DNA from: Leisingera sp. ANG-M1
Lineage (GTDB): Bacteria; Pseudomonadota; Alphaproteobacteria; Rhodobacterales; Rhodobacteraceae
NCBI RefSeq assembly: GCF_000813745.1
Contig: NZ_JWLC01000027.1
Coordinates: 62,878-126,877 of the forward strand
Direction of reading: 5' to 3'
Length of the DNA: 64,000 bases
Shown here: positions 1 through 7,584 of the stretch, one piece after another
Layout: every line of letters starts with the position of its first letter
Position numbering within the stretch: position 1 is the stretch's first letter
Notes under the pieces: generated by a model
What the model was told of the DNA's origin: nothing
Databases searched by the model: none
What the model saw: the letters and a program-made list of their open reading frames with translations, nothing else
Position numbers and translations under genes: made by a program

Positions 1-189
1 TCCTCCCAACCCTTTGACCTCCGGATCCCAGGATTGGATCCAATCTCACTTGTGCACATGCGCACAGGGCGCGTCCAGACCCCTTGTTGCCGTTTGCGGG
101 ACTGGCATTTGCTGCATCTGTGAGCTATCTGGCAAGGAAAGAACCCGCAGCGCCAGGCGTGCTGCCTTGGCGCAACGAAAGGCTGCCAC

Positions 190-1311
190 ATGAGCTTTGA
201 AACCCCGGGGCCGGTTGAAGCGCAACTGCGCGGCGCCATCAGCCCGATTGAAGAGATCATCGAAGAGGCCCGCCAGGGCCGGATGTTCATCCTGGTCGAC
301 CACGAGGACCGTGAGAACGAGGGCGATCTGGTGATCCCGGCGCAAGCTGCGGATGCGGCGGCGATCAACTTCATGGCCACCCATGGCCGCGGGTTGATCT
401 GCCTGACCCTGCCGGCCGAGCGGATTGAGGAGCTGGGCCTGCCGATGATGGCGCTGCACAACTCCTCGCGCCATGAAACCGCCTTTACCGTTTCAATCGA
501 AGCGCGAGAGGGGGTCTCTACCGGTATTTCTGCGGCTGACCGGGCGCTGACCGTGGCCACCGCCATCGACCCTGAGAAAACCGCAGCCGACATCGCCACG
601 CCTGGCCATGTCTTTCCGCTGCGCGCGCGCCGGGGCGGCGTGCTGGTCCGCGCGGGCCACACCGAGGCCGGCTGCGACGTCGCGCGCCTGGCCGGCCACT
701 ACCCGTCGTCGGTGATCTGCGAGATCATGAAAGAAGACGGCACCATGGCGCGTCTGCCTGATCTGGTGGATTACGCCAAGACGCACGATCTGAAGATCGG
801 CACCATTGCCGACCTGATCGCCTACCGCTCGCGCAACGACAACCTGGTGGTTGAGACCGCTTGCAGCCAAGTCACTTCTGAGTTCGGCGGCGACTGGGAG
901 ATGCGGATCTTCACCGACCAGACCCATGGTGTGGAACACGTTGTGCTGATCAAAGGCGATATCTCCTCCTCCGGCCCGGTTCTGTGCCGCACCCATGCGC
1001 TGCACGAAGCCTCCGACCTCTTGGGCCTTGGCCCGAAACCGGCGGGCGAGCTGCCCAAGGCGATGGAGCTGATCGCAGCTGAGGGCAGGGGTGTTGTCTG
1101 CCTGTTCCGCGAGCCGCGCCATTCACTTTATGCGCCCGAGGATGAAGGTCCCCGCACCATCAAGCAGACCGGGCTTGGGGCGCAGATCCTCTCCAAGCTG
1201 GGCCTGCATGAGCTGGAACTGCTGACCGACTCGCCGCAAACCACCTACCTGGGCCTGGATGCTTATGGCCTTTCCATTGTGGGCACCCGCCCGATTTTGA
1301 AGGACGCTTGA
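190..1311 (+). CDS. ribB: 3,4-dihydroxy-2-butanone 4-phosphate synthase with degenerate GTP cyclohydrolase II domain
   Basis: Converts ribulose 5-phosphate to 3,4-dihydroxy-2-butanone 4-phosphate, the four-carbon precursor of riboflavin. The 373-residue protein has an N-terminal RibB domain (about residues 18-213) with the [11 protein letters not shown] acidic motif at 37-47 and [13 protein letters not shown] at 157-169. The C-terminal half (about 235-370) has the shape of a GTP cyclohydrolase II domain, but the zinc motif C-x10-C-x-C is gone: the aligned stretch at 266-282 reads [17 protein letters not shown]. It is therefore probably active only as RibB. It is first in a ribB-ribH-nusB cluster, one base before ribH. 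No FMN riboswitch was recognised upstream. Confidence 0.93.
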   Translation: MSFETPGPVEAQLRGAISPIEEIIEEARQGRMFILVDHEDRENEGDLVIPAQAADAAAINFMATHGRGLICLTLPAERIEELGLPMMALHNSSRHETAFTVSIEAREGVSTGISAADRALTVATAIDPEKTAADIATPGHVFPLRARRGGVLVRAGHTEAGCDVARLAGHYPSSVICEIMKEDGTMARLPDLVDYAKTHDLKIGTIADLIAYRSRNDNLVVETACSQVTSEFGGDWEMRIFTDQTHGVEHVVLIKGDISSSGPVLCRTHALHEASDLLGLGPKPAGELPKAMELIAAEGRGVVCLFREPRHSLYAPEDEGPRTIKQTGLGAQILSKLGLHELELLTDSPQTTYLGLDAYGLSIVGTRPILKDA

Positions 1312-1312
1312 T

Positions 1313-1864
1313 ATGGCTGGACATGAAACCCACTACACCCTGCCGCGCGCGGAATTCGACAAGCCGGTGAAGCTGCTGATCGTGGTGGCGCCTTACTACA
1401 AGGACATCGCCGACAATCTGGTAGCGGGCGCCGCAGCCGAGATCGAAGCCGCAGGCGGCACCTTTGAGATCGCCGAAGTGCCGGGCGCGCTGGAAGTGCC
1501 GACCGCAATTGCGATTGCCGACCGCACCTCGAATTTCGATGGCTATGTGGCGCTGGGCTGCGTGATCCGCGGCGAGACCACCCATTATGACACCGTCTGC
1601 AACGACAGCTCGCGCGCGATCCAGCTGATGGGGCTGCAGGGCCTGTGCATCGGCAATGGTATCCTGACCGTTGAAAACCGCAAACAGGCCGAGGTGCGCG
1701 CCGATACCGCCGATCAGAACAAAGGCGGCGGTGCTGCGGCTGCGGCCTTGCATCTGATCGCACTCACGCGTAAGTGGGGCGACCAGACCAAAGGCATCGG
1801 CTTCAAGGCGCCCGCAGGGGCGTACCAGGTTGCCGGTACAGATAACGGATCCACCAGCGCATGA
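1313..1864 (+). CDS. ribH: 6,7-dimethyl-8-ribityllumazine synthase
   Basis: Penultimate step of riboflavin synthesis: condenses the RibB product with the ribitylamino-pyrimidinedione to give lumazine. The 183-residue protein has the family core GCVIRGETTHYD at 82-93, where His91 is the expected catalytic histidine, and the phosphate-binding region follows. It is slightly longer than typical bacterial lumazine synthases because of a C-terminal extension (about residues 155-183). The start lies one base after the ribB stop, and the stop overlaps the nusB start by four bases (ATGA), so translation of the three genes is probably coupled. Confidence 0.95.
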   Translation: MAGHETHYTLPRAEFDKPVKLLIVVAPYYKDIADNLVAGAAAEIEAAGGTFEIAEVPGALEVPTAIAIADRTSNFDGYVALGCVIRGETTHYDTVCNDSSRAIQLMGLQGLCIGNGILTVENRKQAEVRADTADQNKGGGAAAAALHLIALTRKWGDQTKGIGFKAPAGAYQVAGTDNGSTSA

Positions 1865-2343
1865 GCACCCAGGACAGCCGCCCCAAGGGCAATGGCAAGA
1901 ATCAAATGAGATCGGCAGCGCGGCTTTATGCGCTGCAGGCGCTGTTCCAGATGGAGCAGAGCAGCCAGACCTTTGACCAGGTGATCGTCGAGTTCGAAGA
2001 CCACCGGTTCGGCGCTGTCTATGAAGGTGACGAGTTGGCGGAAGGCGATAACAAGATCTTCCGCAAACTGGTCCGTGATGCGGTGAATTACCAGGCGCCG
2101 ATCGACCAGATGACCGACCGGGCGCTGGTCGCCAAATGGCCGATTGCCCGCATCGACCCGACCCTGCGGGCGCTGTTCCGCGCCGCCGGTGCCGAACTGC
2201 TGCAGTCCGACACCCCGCCGAAAGTGGTGATCAACGAGTTCGTCGACGTCGCCCGCGCCTTCTTCCCGGAAGGAAAGGAACCGAAGTTTGTCAACGCCGT
2301 GCTCGACCACATGGCGCGCGAGGCCAAGCCGGAAGCGTTCTGA
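1861..2343 (+). CDS. nusB: transcription antitermination factor NusB
   Basis: All-helical RNA-binding protein that, with NusE (ribosomal protein S10), binds boxA of rRNA leaders to prevent early termination. The 160-residue length fits the family. Recognisable parts are the N-terminal RSAARLYALQALFQME segment and the C-terminal helices containing PPKVVINEFVDVARAF. It overlaps ribH by four bases; the ribH-nusB pair is a common arrangement in proteobacteria. A strong intrinsic terminator follows within 30 bases, so it closes the operon. Confidence 0.95.
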   Translation: MSTQDSRPKGNGKNQMRSAARLYALQALFQMEQSSQTFDQVIVEFEDHRFGAVYEGDELAEGDNKIFRKLVRDAVNYQAPIDQMTDRALVAKWPIARIDPTLRALFRAAGAELLQSDTPPKVVINEFVDVARAFFPEGKEPKFVNAVLDHMAREAKPEAF

Positions 2344-2371
2344 GGCTGCCGGACAGATTTCGAGAGATGAA

Positions 2372-2396
2372 AGGCGCGCCCCCGGGCGCGCTTTTT
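2372..2396 (+). terminator. intrinsic terminator of ribB-ribH-nusB
   Basis: A very GC-rich hairpin (GCGCGCC paired with GGCGCGC around a short C-rich loop) is followed directly by five T residues, 28 bases after the nusB stop. Confidence 0.85.
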
Positions 2397-2512
2397 GCTT
2401 GTACGGCAAAGGCTTCACAAAGACTGCGGCAATTTCCGCCGATGCGGCAAACTAGCGCTGGACGGCGCTGCAGAGGCTGCTAACCTCCCTTTGAAATTCT
2501 GGAGGACATGAG

Positions 2513-2839
2513 ATGCCTGAACTGGTGAAGATGTACATCCGCAATGTTGTGATCGGCTTTGGGATCGCAGGCGCGTTTGTCGCAATGCTGCTGTGGTTCA
2601 ACGTGATGAACCTTTGGTCGCTGGTCTCCACCTCGGATGCAGGTCTGCTGGCGGTGTTCCTTTTGTGGTTCATGCATGGCATCGTTTTTGCCGGCGTGCA
2701 GTTTGCCTGGGCGGTGATGGCGATGGCCGATAAGAATGGCGGTCCCCGCGGCGGCACCCCGGTGGAGCATCAGTTCCAGCCGGTACGGGTCCGCGCCGAA
2801 GCGCCCACGCAGCAACAGCGCCAGCTGCGCCGCCGCTGA
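2513..2839 (+). CDS. small two-segment membrane protein, function unknown
   Basis: 108 residues with two hydrophobic segments (about 9-33 and 41-69) and a hydrophilic, Gln/Arg-rich tail ending QQRQLRRR. No enzymatic motif is visible and the family is not recognised. The start is supported by GGAGG eight bases before the ATG. The gene stands alone between two terminators, so it should have its own promoter. Likely an inner-membrane protein with a cytoplasmic basic tail; a role cannot be assigned from the sequence. Confidence 0.75.
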   Translation: MPELVKMYIRNVVIGFGIAGAFVAMLLWFNVMNLWSLVSTSDAGLLAVFLLWFMHGIVFAGVQFAWAVMAMADKNGGPRGGTPVEHQFQPVRVRAEAPTQQQRQLRRR

Positions 2840-2860
2840 GCTTCTGAAACGCTGAACATT

Positions 2861-2895
2861 CCGCCGTGCGTTCCATCCGGAAGGCGCGGTTTTTC
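2861..2895 (+). terminator. probable intrinsic terminator after the membrane protein
   Basis: Imperfect hairpin with outer arms CCGC and GCGG and inner arms TTCC and GGAA, ending in a T5 run 22 bases after the stop codon. Confidence 0.6.
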
Positions 2896-2904
2896 TTTGC
2901 GGGG

Positions 2905-3080
2905 AGGGGAGAGAAGCGGCGGGACCACCAGTCAACCGTGCGGCTTTGATTCCCGAGGACCTGTATGTACAGGTGGGCGCCAGGTAAACGGACCAGGATC
3001 CGGACAGAGCCAGCTCCCTCGGAATTGCTTAAGGCCACCGGAATGCTGCCTGTCACGAGAAGGGCAGAACCCGCCAAGCC
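2905..3080 (+). ncRNA. candidate structured RNA with 6S-like architecture
   Basis: There is no convincing gene between 2840 and 3192, but the stretch folds on paper into a 6S-like shape. A closing stem GGCGGG (2918-2923) pairs with CCCGCC (3070-3075). Inside it is an open 5' side containing CCAGTC, then a long apical arm closed by ATTCCCGAGG (2949-2958) and CCTCGGAAT (3017-3025, one bulged C), with an inner hairpin CCTGTA/TACAGG (2960-2973). On the 3' side a small hairpin CTGCC/GGCAG (3046-3067) precedes the closing stem. A terminator follows near 3137-3166. 6S RNA has this closing stem, central bubble, apical arm and 3'-side hairpin. The boundaries are estimates and the identity is an inference; the strand was chosen by the position of the 3'-side hairpin. 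Confidence 0.42.
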
Positions 3081-3136
3081 CGTAATTAGTCTGCCGGGGG
3101 CGCTGTTACAAGGGGGCTGCAGACCTGGCGCGTGAA

Positions 3137-3166
3137 ATCCGGATAAATCCGCGGGATTGCTTTTTG
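3137..3166 (+). terminator. candidate terminator of the structured RNA
   Basis: A short hairpin with GGAT and ATCC arms flanked by CC and GG, then GATTGC and a T5 run at 3161-3165, just upstream of mmcB. Confidence 0.45.
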
Positions 3167-3192
3167 TTCTCTAATTGTTCACATTCGGCAGC

Positions 3193-3666
3193 ATGATGGA
3201 AAATCTGCAGCCCGGACAGAAGCTTGCCCGCGGGGTGTCGCGTTACCTGCGCTCGCTTGGCTTTGCGCCTCTTGAAGAATTTGTGCCTGCACGGGGCTTG
3301 CGCGTCGATGTGATGGCGCTGGGGCCCAAGGGTGAGCTATGGGTGATCGAATGCAAGTCGAGCCGCGCCGATTTCCAGTCCGACCATAAATGGGAGGGTT
3401 ATCTGGAGTGGTGCGACCGGTATTTCTGGGCCGTGGACATGGAGTTCCCGGCTGAGCTGCTGCCCGATGGCACGGGGCTGATTATTGCGGACCCTTATGA
3501 TGCCGAAGTCATCCGGATGGCACCGGAAGATAAGCTGGCCCCGGCGCGGCGCAAGAAGCTGACGCAGAAGTTCGCCATGGACGCCGCCCGCCGCCTGCAA
3601 GCCCTGCGCGATCCGCGGCCAGGCAAGGATGGCCAGCTGCTGGGCGGTGAAGAACAGCTGAGTTGA
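3193..3666 (+). CDS. mmcB: MmcB-family DNA repair protein (PD-(D/E)XK nuclease fold)
   Basis: MmcB is an alphaproteobacterial protein induced by DNA damage and linked to mitomycin C resistance in Caulobacter. The central block shows the restriction-endonuclease-like signature: an aspartate in LRVDVMALGPKG, then WVIECKSSRADF, which supplies the E-x-K pair, then the conserved HKWEGYLEWCDRYFWAV stretch. An in-frame TTG lies 18 bases upstream; the ATG at 3193 (followed by a second ATG) is preferred as the more usual codon, although neither has a strong ribosome-binding site. The basic C-terminus (PARRKKLTQKF) could contact nucleic acid. The gene is single and convergent with the RTX-like gene beyond it. 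Confidence 0.82.
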   Translation: MMENLQPGQKLARGVSRYLRSLGFAPLEEFVPARGLRVDVMALGPKGELWVIECKSSRADFQSDHKWEGYLEWCDRYFWAVDMEFPAELLPDGTGLIIADPYDAEVIRMAPEDKLAPARRKKLTQKFAMDAARRLQALRDPRPGKDGQLLGGEEQLS

Positions 3667-3670
3667 GCGC

Positions 3671-3771
3671 CGGAGGGGAGGGCTCCCGCGCCCGCAGGTG
3701 CCCCGGCTGCGCCGGAGCCCCTTAGCAGCCTTGGGCCCGGCAGCGCACCTGGCGGCGCGCTGCGGCAGGTG
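3671..3771. repeat. GC-rich nested inverted repeats between convergent genes
   Basis: Between the stops of mmcB and the RTX-like gene lie nested palindromes: CAGGTGC (3695-3701) pairs with GCACCTG (3745-3751), and GGCTGC pairs with GCAGCC inside. There is no T tract. It may act as a two-way transcription barrier, and it resembles in composition the palindromic cluster near 33.8 kb. Confidence 0.45.
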
Positions 3772-3777
3772 AACTGT

Positions 3778-5202
3778 TCAGGCGGTGGCATTCACCGCTG
3801 GCGGCTGATGCAGCAGTGCAATCGGGGCGTCCACATCCGTGGCCACACCGATCGCCCCGCCTTGCGAGACATTGGTGAAGGTTATGCTGCCGCCAGTGTC
3901 AAATGCCAGCGTCAGAGTGTCGCCGTCGCGGGTCATGCTGTAGGCCGTGGCGCCCATGTCCTTGAGCTGCACCATGGCATTGGCGCCACCCGACAGCTCT
4001 ACCGTGTCGTTGCCGTCGCCATCGCTGTACTGCAGCGCCACGGTGCCGCCCCTCAGAGTGAAGCGATCATCGCCGGTGCCGCCGCGTGCGGCCAGGGTTT
4101 CGCCCACCTGCAGCTCAATCAGGTCATTGCCGGAACCGCCATCCACCTGGGCATAACCGCTGAGCGCCTGGCGCATTTTCTGTGCGGCGGATGCGTCCGG
4201 ATCATACGGGGCAGCGGGGCCCTCATGCTGCCCGCGCAGGGCCCGCTGCGCGGCAACCGAAATCCGGTCATCGCCGGCGCCGCTCTTGATGCGCGACACC
4301 AGGGTTGCTGCTACCGCGATGCTGTCGTCGCCGTTCCCGGCCCGCAGCCCGCTCAGGGAGCCGGCCTGAATGGCAATGGCGTCATCGCCGCCGCCGGTGC
4401 TGATATTGCGGGCATGGCGGGCGCGGATCGAGAGCGAATCTGCATTGGCATATGGCTCCTGCCCCTGACGCCACCCGCCTTCGGCGCGGTCCCGCCCGGC
4501 CGGGCGGCCGGTATCGAGGTCGGTGTGGATGCCCCGCACAATGCGCCCTTCCAAAGCCACCGCATCGGCGCCGTCCCCGGTTGCAATCCCGCGGATCACA
4601 TCGGCGCGCTGCTCTATCGTATCATCACCGGACAGGTCAGGCGCCGGTGCCGCCTGCGGTTCAGCCTCCGCTGCTCCGCCCGGCAGGCCTGTGATCAGGA
4701 TCAACGCTACCGAATTCTGCGGCCAGGGCAGAGACGCCAGCGCCGTGAGCGCCTTGGCCATCTCGTAAATGCGCTTTTCGTAATAGGAGGCTTCGGGGCT
4801 GGCTGCGCTGGCCGGGGTGATTTCGGCCGGGGGCAGAGCGGCAGGCTGCAGACCCTCCTCTGCCAGTGCCGCGGCCTGTTCTTTCAGCGTCATTCCCCCA
4901 GGCGCCGGTTCCGGTTCATCCTGGACGGGCTCCGGCGCGGCTTCTGCCGGGGCACCGCCAAGCTTGACCAGTGCTTTTTGCACCTGCGGCTTTTCCCAGC
5001 CATGTGCCGCAGGCGGCAAGCCCTCGCGGCCCCTGCGGCCGTGCCCGCCATGCAGGGCATCAGCCTCTTTCTGAAGCTCATCCGCAGACAGGCCGAGGGC
5101 CGGGTTGATGCCATTCAGAGAGGCGCTGGCGCCGCTGGTCACGGCACTCAGCTGTGCCGAATAGAAAAAGGGATTTGCTGCACTGCCGATCGGGCTCACC
5201 AT
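3778..5202 (-). CDS. RTX-like calcium-binding-repeat protein, function unknown
   Basis: About 474 residues. The N-terminal 150 residues are Ala/Pro/Glu-rich and begin MVSPIGSAANPFFYSAQ with no classical signal peptide. From about residue 190 there are spaced, degenerate RTX-type units (GNGDDSI, GAGDDRI, GGSGNDLIEL, GGTGDDRF, DGNDTVEL) of the kind that bind Ca2+ in a beta-roll. A C-terminal block (residues about 415-474) is hydrophobic and acidic, as in type I secreted proteins. The ATG at 5202 is chosen because GGAG lies eight bases upstream; an in-frame GTG at 5211 would overlap that site. No type I exporter is adjacent. Role unknown; secretion is an inference. Confidence 0.72.
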   Translation of the reverse strand: MVSPIGSAANPFFYSAQLSAVTSGASASLNGINPALGLSADELQKEADALHGGHGRRGREGLPPAAHGWEKPQVQKALVKLGGAPAEAAPEPVQDEPEPAPGGMTLKEQAAALAEEGLQPAALPPAEITPASAASPEASYYEKRIYEMAKALTALASLPWPQNSVALILITGLPGGAAEAEPQAAPAPDLSGDDTIEQRADVIRGIATGDGADAVALEGRIVRGIHTDLDTGRPAGRDRAEGGWRQGQEPYANADSLSIRARHARNISTGGGDDAIAIQAGSLSGLRAGNGDDSIAVAATLVSRIKSGAGDDRISVAAQRALRGQHEGPAAPYDPDASAAQKMRQALSGYAQVDGGSGNDLIELQVGETLAARGGTGDDRFTLRGGTVALQYSDGDGNDTVELSGGANAMVQLKDMGATAYSMTRDGDTLTLAFDTGGSITFTNVSQGGAIGVATDVDAPIALLHQPPAVNATA

Positions 5203-5327
5203 CTTACTCACTCCACAAACTGGTCGAGTGCAAGGGTGAGCCCCGGGGCTTTAGATTGATATAATATGTAAAATTGCAGTTCTGAAAATTCGCCTAAACA
5301 GTGGCGCGCATTTTCAGCGGTGCAGCC

Positions 5328-5513
5328 TCACTTGATGCTGCGGGCGGCCTGGGCTGCAGCGCGGATCTCATCTGCGATCTCTTCGGCCTCTTCCGGGTCG
5401 AAGTCCATTGGGATCTCCACGCCGCCGGCCTCGATGAAAATCCGCACCATGCCCTGGTCGGTCGGGCCGATTTGCAGGTTTGCCTCGACATCGCGTTCGG
5501 TATTGATCCCCAT
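5328..5513 (-). CDS. DUF6324 family small protein
   Basis: 61 residues, acidic, with no hydrophobic segment. It begins MGINTERDVEANLQIGPTD and carries an Asp/Glu-rich helix near PEEAEEIADEIRAAAQ. The sequence resembles the short Rhodobacteraceae proteins catalogued as DUF6324; no function is known for them. It is transcribed away from the acetyltransferase gene, with about 90 bases between the two starts, and is probably cytoplasmic. Confidence 0.72.
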   Translation of the reverse strand: MGINTERDVEANLQIGPTDQGMVRIFIEAGGVEIPMDFDPEEAEEIADEIRAAAQAARSIK

Positions 5514-5601
5514 TTTGCACTCCCAAGCCGGTCAGCGGATTGCAGCCGGTGCTAGCCCGCCGCCGGCTGAAAGGCAAGCCGGGATTGCGCTACACTGGGG
5601 T

Positions 5602-6099
5602 ATGACAGATGTGATCCTGCGCCGATTCGCGCCGAGCGACATGCAGTGGCTGGTGGCCCGCCACCAGGACCTCTATGCGCGCGAGGCTGGTTTTGACGGC
5701 AGCTTCGGCCCGCTGGTTGCCGATATTCTGCACAGTTTTTGCGCCGGTCATGACCCAGCCCGCGAATGCGGCTGGATCGCAGAAAGCGGCGGCGCGCGGC
5801 TGGGGTCGGTCTTTTGCATGAAAAAGGATGCGGATACCGCTCAGCTGCGGCTGTTTCTGCTGACACCCAAGGCGCGCGGCCAGGGGCTGGGCAAGCGGCT
5901 GCTGCGCGAATGCATGGGGTTTGCCCGCGCGGCAGGCTACAGCGGCATGATGCTGAAGACCCATGAAAGCCACCGCACTGCTTGCGCGCTTTACCAGGCT
6001 TTTGGCTGGCAGCTGGCTGGAAGCCGCCCGGTTCACAGCTTCGGCCAGGATCTGGTGGAGCAAACCTGGCTGCTGTCGTTCGTGACCGATGCCGGGTGA
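5602..6099 (+). CDS. GNAT family N-acetyltransferase
   Basis: 165 residues. The acetyl-CoA binding signature of the GNAT fold is clear: LRLFLLTPKARGQGLGKRLL (R/Q-x-x-G-x-G/A loop) followed by ARAAGYSGMMLKTHESH and the C-terminal ALYQAFGW motif. These soluble enzymes move an acetyl group from acetyl-CoA to an amine; the substrate cannot be read from the sequence. The ATG at 5602 gives a full-length GNAT domain, although the frame stays open for another 94 codons upstream. It is divergent from the DUF6324 gene. Confidence 0.85.
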   Translation: MTDVILRRFAPSDMQWLVARHQDLYAREAGFDGSFGPLVADILHSFCAGHDPARECGWIAESGGARLGSVFCMKKDADTAQLRLFLLTPKARGQGLGKRLLRECMGFARAAGYSGMMLKTHESHRTACALYQAFGWQLAGSRPVHSFGQDLVEQTWLLSFVTDAG

Positions 6100-6246
6100 C
6101 TTCCGGGCACGCAGGCTTTTGCGGAATTTGGGCGTGATTGCAAAAGCTTGTGGATAACTTTCCGGCCCAGACCCGGGCGCGGGCGGGGTTTTGCGGCCGG
6201 ACAAACGGGGCATTGGAATTCTGTGACGGAAACGTAAAAAAACCTC

Positions 6247-6273
6247 TTGCGCGCCTCCGGGACGTGCTATAAA
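6247..6273 (+). promoter_or_regulatory. probable promoter of tRNA-His
   Basis: TTGCGC (6247-6252) and TATAAA (6268-6273) are separated by 15 bases. Transcription would start a few bases before the tRNA. The spacing is short for a housekeeping promoter, so this is tentative. Confidence 0.4.
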
Positions 6274-6285
6274 TGCCCCCTCAGT

Positions 6286-6362
6286 GCCGCCTTAGCTCAG
6301 TTGGTTAGAGCGCTGGATTGTGGATCCAGAGGTCCCCCGTTCAAGCCGGGGAGGCGGTACCA
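6286..6362 (+). tRNA. tRNA-His (GTG)
   Basis: A complete cloverleaf with acceptor stem GCCGCCT/AGGCGGT, D arm, anticodon stem CTGGA/TCCAG with anticodon GTG at 6320-6322, a T arm with GTTCAAG, and an encoded CCA at 6360-6362. The base before position 1 is T, not G, and the discriminator is A. This matches the alphaproteobacterial tRNA-His type that lacks the otherwise universal G-1. Pair 1-72 is a G-T wobble. Confidence 0.95.
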
Positions 6363-6477
6363 TCCTCTCTCCGAAAAAAATGACCTGCCGGAACCGATTG
6401 AGCAGTGCTGTTGCGGCGTCGGCCGGTGTCCTGCCGGGCAGGCTTATCCGCAACGGCAGGGGCCAAGCGGCCAGATT

Positions 6478-6837
6478 TTAGTCCGATGTGCCGGTTGTTG
6501 TGGTCGTCGTGGTCGTGCCCGAGCCGTCGTCGTCATTGGCAACAACAACAAGGAACAGCGCGCCGGTAACCGCTGCCGCGGTGGCACCCGCGGATAGCCC
6601 GGTTTCGGGCAGGCTTGCGGTTCCGGCCTGGGCAACAGCTTCGGCGCCGGGAGCCTGGCAGGTCACCTGCAGAGAGCCGTCTGGCAAGTAGCTTGCGGCA
6701 ATCGGGACGCCGGCCCCGCAGGCCAGCCGCCGTTTGGCTTCGTCCAACGCCGGGTTTGCTGTCTGTGCGAGTACCGCCTGCCCGGCAACCGCAAATGGAA
6801 TGGTCAGGGCAAATGCCCGCAAGGCACTGGTATGCAT
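6478..6837 (-). CDS. exported or membrane-anchored small protein with Thr-rich tail
   Basis: 119 residues: an N-terminal signal peptide (about 1-25, ending VLAQT), a short domain with two cysteines (about Cys41 and Cys61), a hydrophobic segment (about 84-101, ending LFLVVVAN), then DDDGSG and a run of eight threonines. No family is recognised. The layout suggests a periplasmic N-terminal domain held by one C-terminal membrane segment. It is divergent from the exported protein at 6994, with an 8-bp inverted repeat between them. The Thr run is encoded by a simple-sequence tract. Confidence 0.65.
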   Translation of the reverse strand: MHTSALRAFALTIPFAVAGQAVLAQTANPALDEAKRRLACGAGVPIAASYLPDGSLQVTCQAPGAEAVAQAGTASLPETGLSAGATAAAVTGALFLVVVANDDDGSGTTTTTTTTGTSD

Positions 6838-6925
6838 GAATAAACGACCTTATGATTAGGAACGTGTTAAGATTAGTTAGCGGCTGAGCGCCGGGCAACA
6901 GAGCGTGTTCCAAAAAGCCTGTTCG

Positions 6926-6949
6926 GGCAAGATACCGCGCAATCTTGCC
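6926..6949. promoter_or_regulatory. inverted repeat in a divergent promoter region
   Basis: GGCAAGAT and ATCTTGCC form a perfect 8-bp inverted repeat around an 8-base spacer, midway between two divergent exported-protein genes. This could be a shared operator or a leader hairpin of the 6994 gene. Confidence 0.4.
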
Positions 6950-6993
6950 GCGGGAATCCGGGGCGCCGGCGGTTTGCCGCGGGGGGTGATGAA

Positions 6994-7575
6994 ATGTTCA
7001 AAATGATGTTTAAGGGCTTGAGTGCAGGCATTTCTTGCCTGGGAATGGCGGCTGTACCAGCTTCGGCGCAGGCGCCTGGGTCGATTGTCTATACGGTGGT
7101 GGTGCCTGCTGGTGAATTCGGTTCAGCGGCCTTCCTGGCGGAGCTGCTGGGCACTTTGGCGGCAGCCAAGGCATTCTGCCGTTCCACAGGTGATTCGGCC
7201 TTGCAGGTGGATTGCCTGTCCGAGCGGCTGGAAAACGCAGCGGCGGGCATTCCGCAAGGAACCGATTATGACGAGGTGCGCGGGGTGCTGAAGGACACCT
7301 CTGACAGGCTGAAGCGGCTGGCCCGCCAGAACCGCGATCCGGACCGGCGCCGGGTCACGGTCGCCAGCACGGCGAATCCGGCAGAACGGACGACCCGGCC
7401 GCTCACTCCGGTCAGCGCCGCGGCTCAGGCAGAGGTGAACTTGCAGGCTGCACGAATTCTGGAGGACGCTGCCACGGTTTTGCTGCGCAGTTCCGAACAG
7501 GCGCAGGCGCGGCAGAACCAATACGCCCAGATCGCGGCAGCGATCGACTCCAACAAGGTGCTGCTGCGGTCCTGA
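6994..7575 (+). CDS. exported protein, function unknown
   Basis: 193 residues with a signal peptide (about 1-26, ending PASAQA), so probably periplasmic. The mature part is mostly helical. It has two cysteines (CRSTGDSALQVDC) that could form a disulphide, then a basic stretch (KRLARQNRDPDRRRV) and an Ala/Gln-rich C-terminal helix. No family is recognised. It faces another exported protein of unknown function and may be regulated with it. Confidence 0.7.
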   Translation: MFKMMFKGLSAGISCLGMAAVPASAQAPGSIVYTVVVPAGEFGSAAFLAELLGTLAAAKAFCRSTGDSALQVDCLSERLENAAAGIPQGTDYDEVRGVLKDTSDRLKRLARQNRDPDRRRVTVASTANPAERTTRPLTPVSAAAQAEVNLQAARILEDAATVLLRSSEQAQARQNQYAQIAAAIDSNKVLLRS

Positions 7576-7584
7576 GCCTGGCAT

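Noticed and set aside
1-189. FMN riboswitch before ribB
   Set aside because: None of the conserved RFN blocks (AGGGGCGGGGT, GAACCGGTGAGATTCCGG) is recognisable.
2985-3015. Weak similarity to the SRP RNA core (ACCAGG then TCCGGA)
   Set aside because: The invariant GGAAGGAAGCAGCC part is missing, and the surrounding folding fits a 6S-like RNA better.
2897-3085. 62-codon open frame over the candidate RNA
   Set aside because: Composition is not protein-like (Gly/Pro/Ser/Cys-rich), there is no domain, and its frame is cut by the predicted stems.
3769-5259. Long open frame on the plus strand opposite the RTX-like gene
   Set aside because: It mirrors the high-GC codon pattern of the minus-strand gene, has no ribosome-binding site or recognisable domain, and the minus-strand frame carries clear RTX units.
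6149-6157. Perfect DnaA-box 9-mer (TGTGGATAA)
   Set aside because: A single copy with no AT-rich element or neighbouring boxes; one such 9-mer is expected by chance in a window this long.
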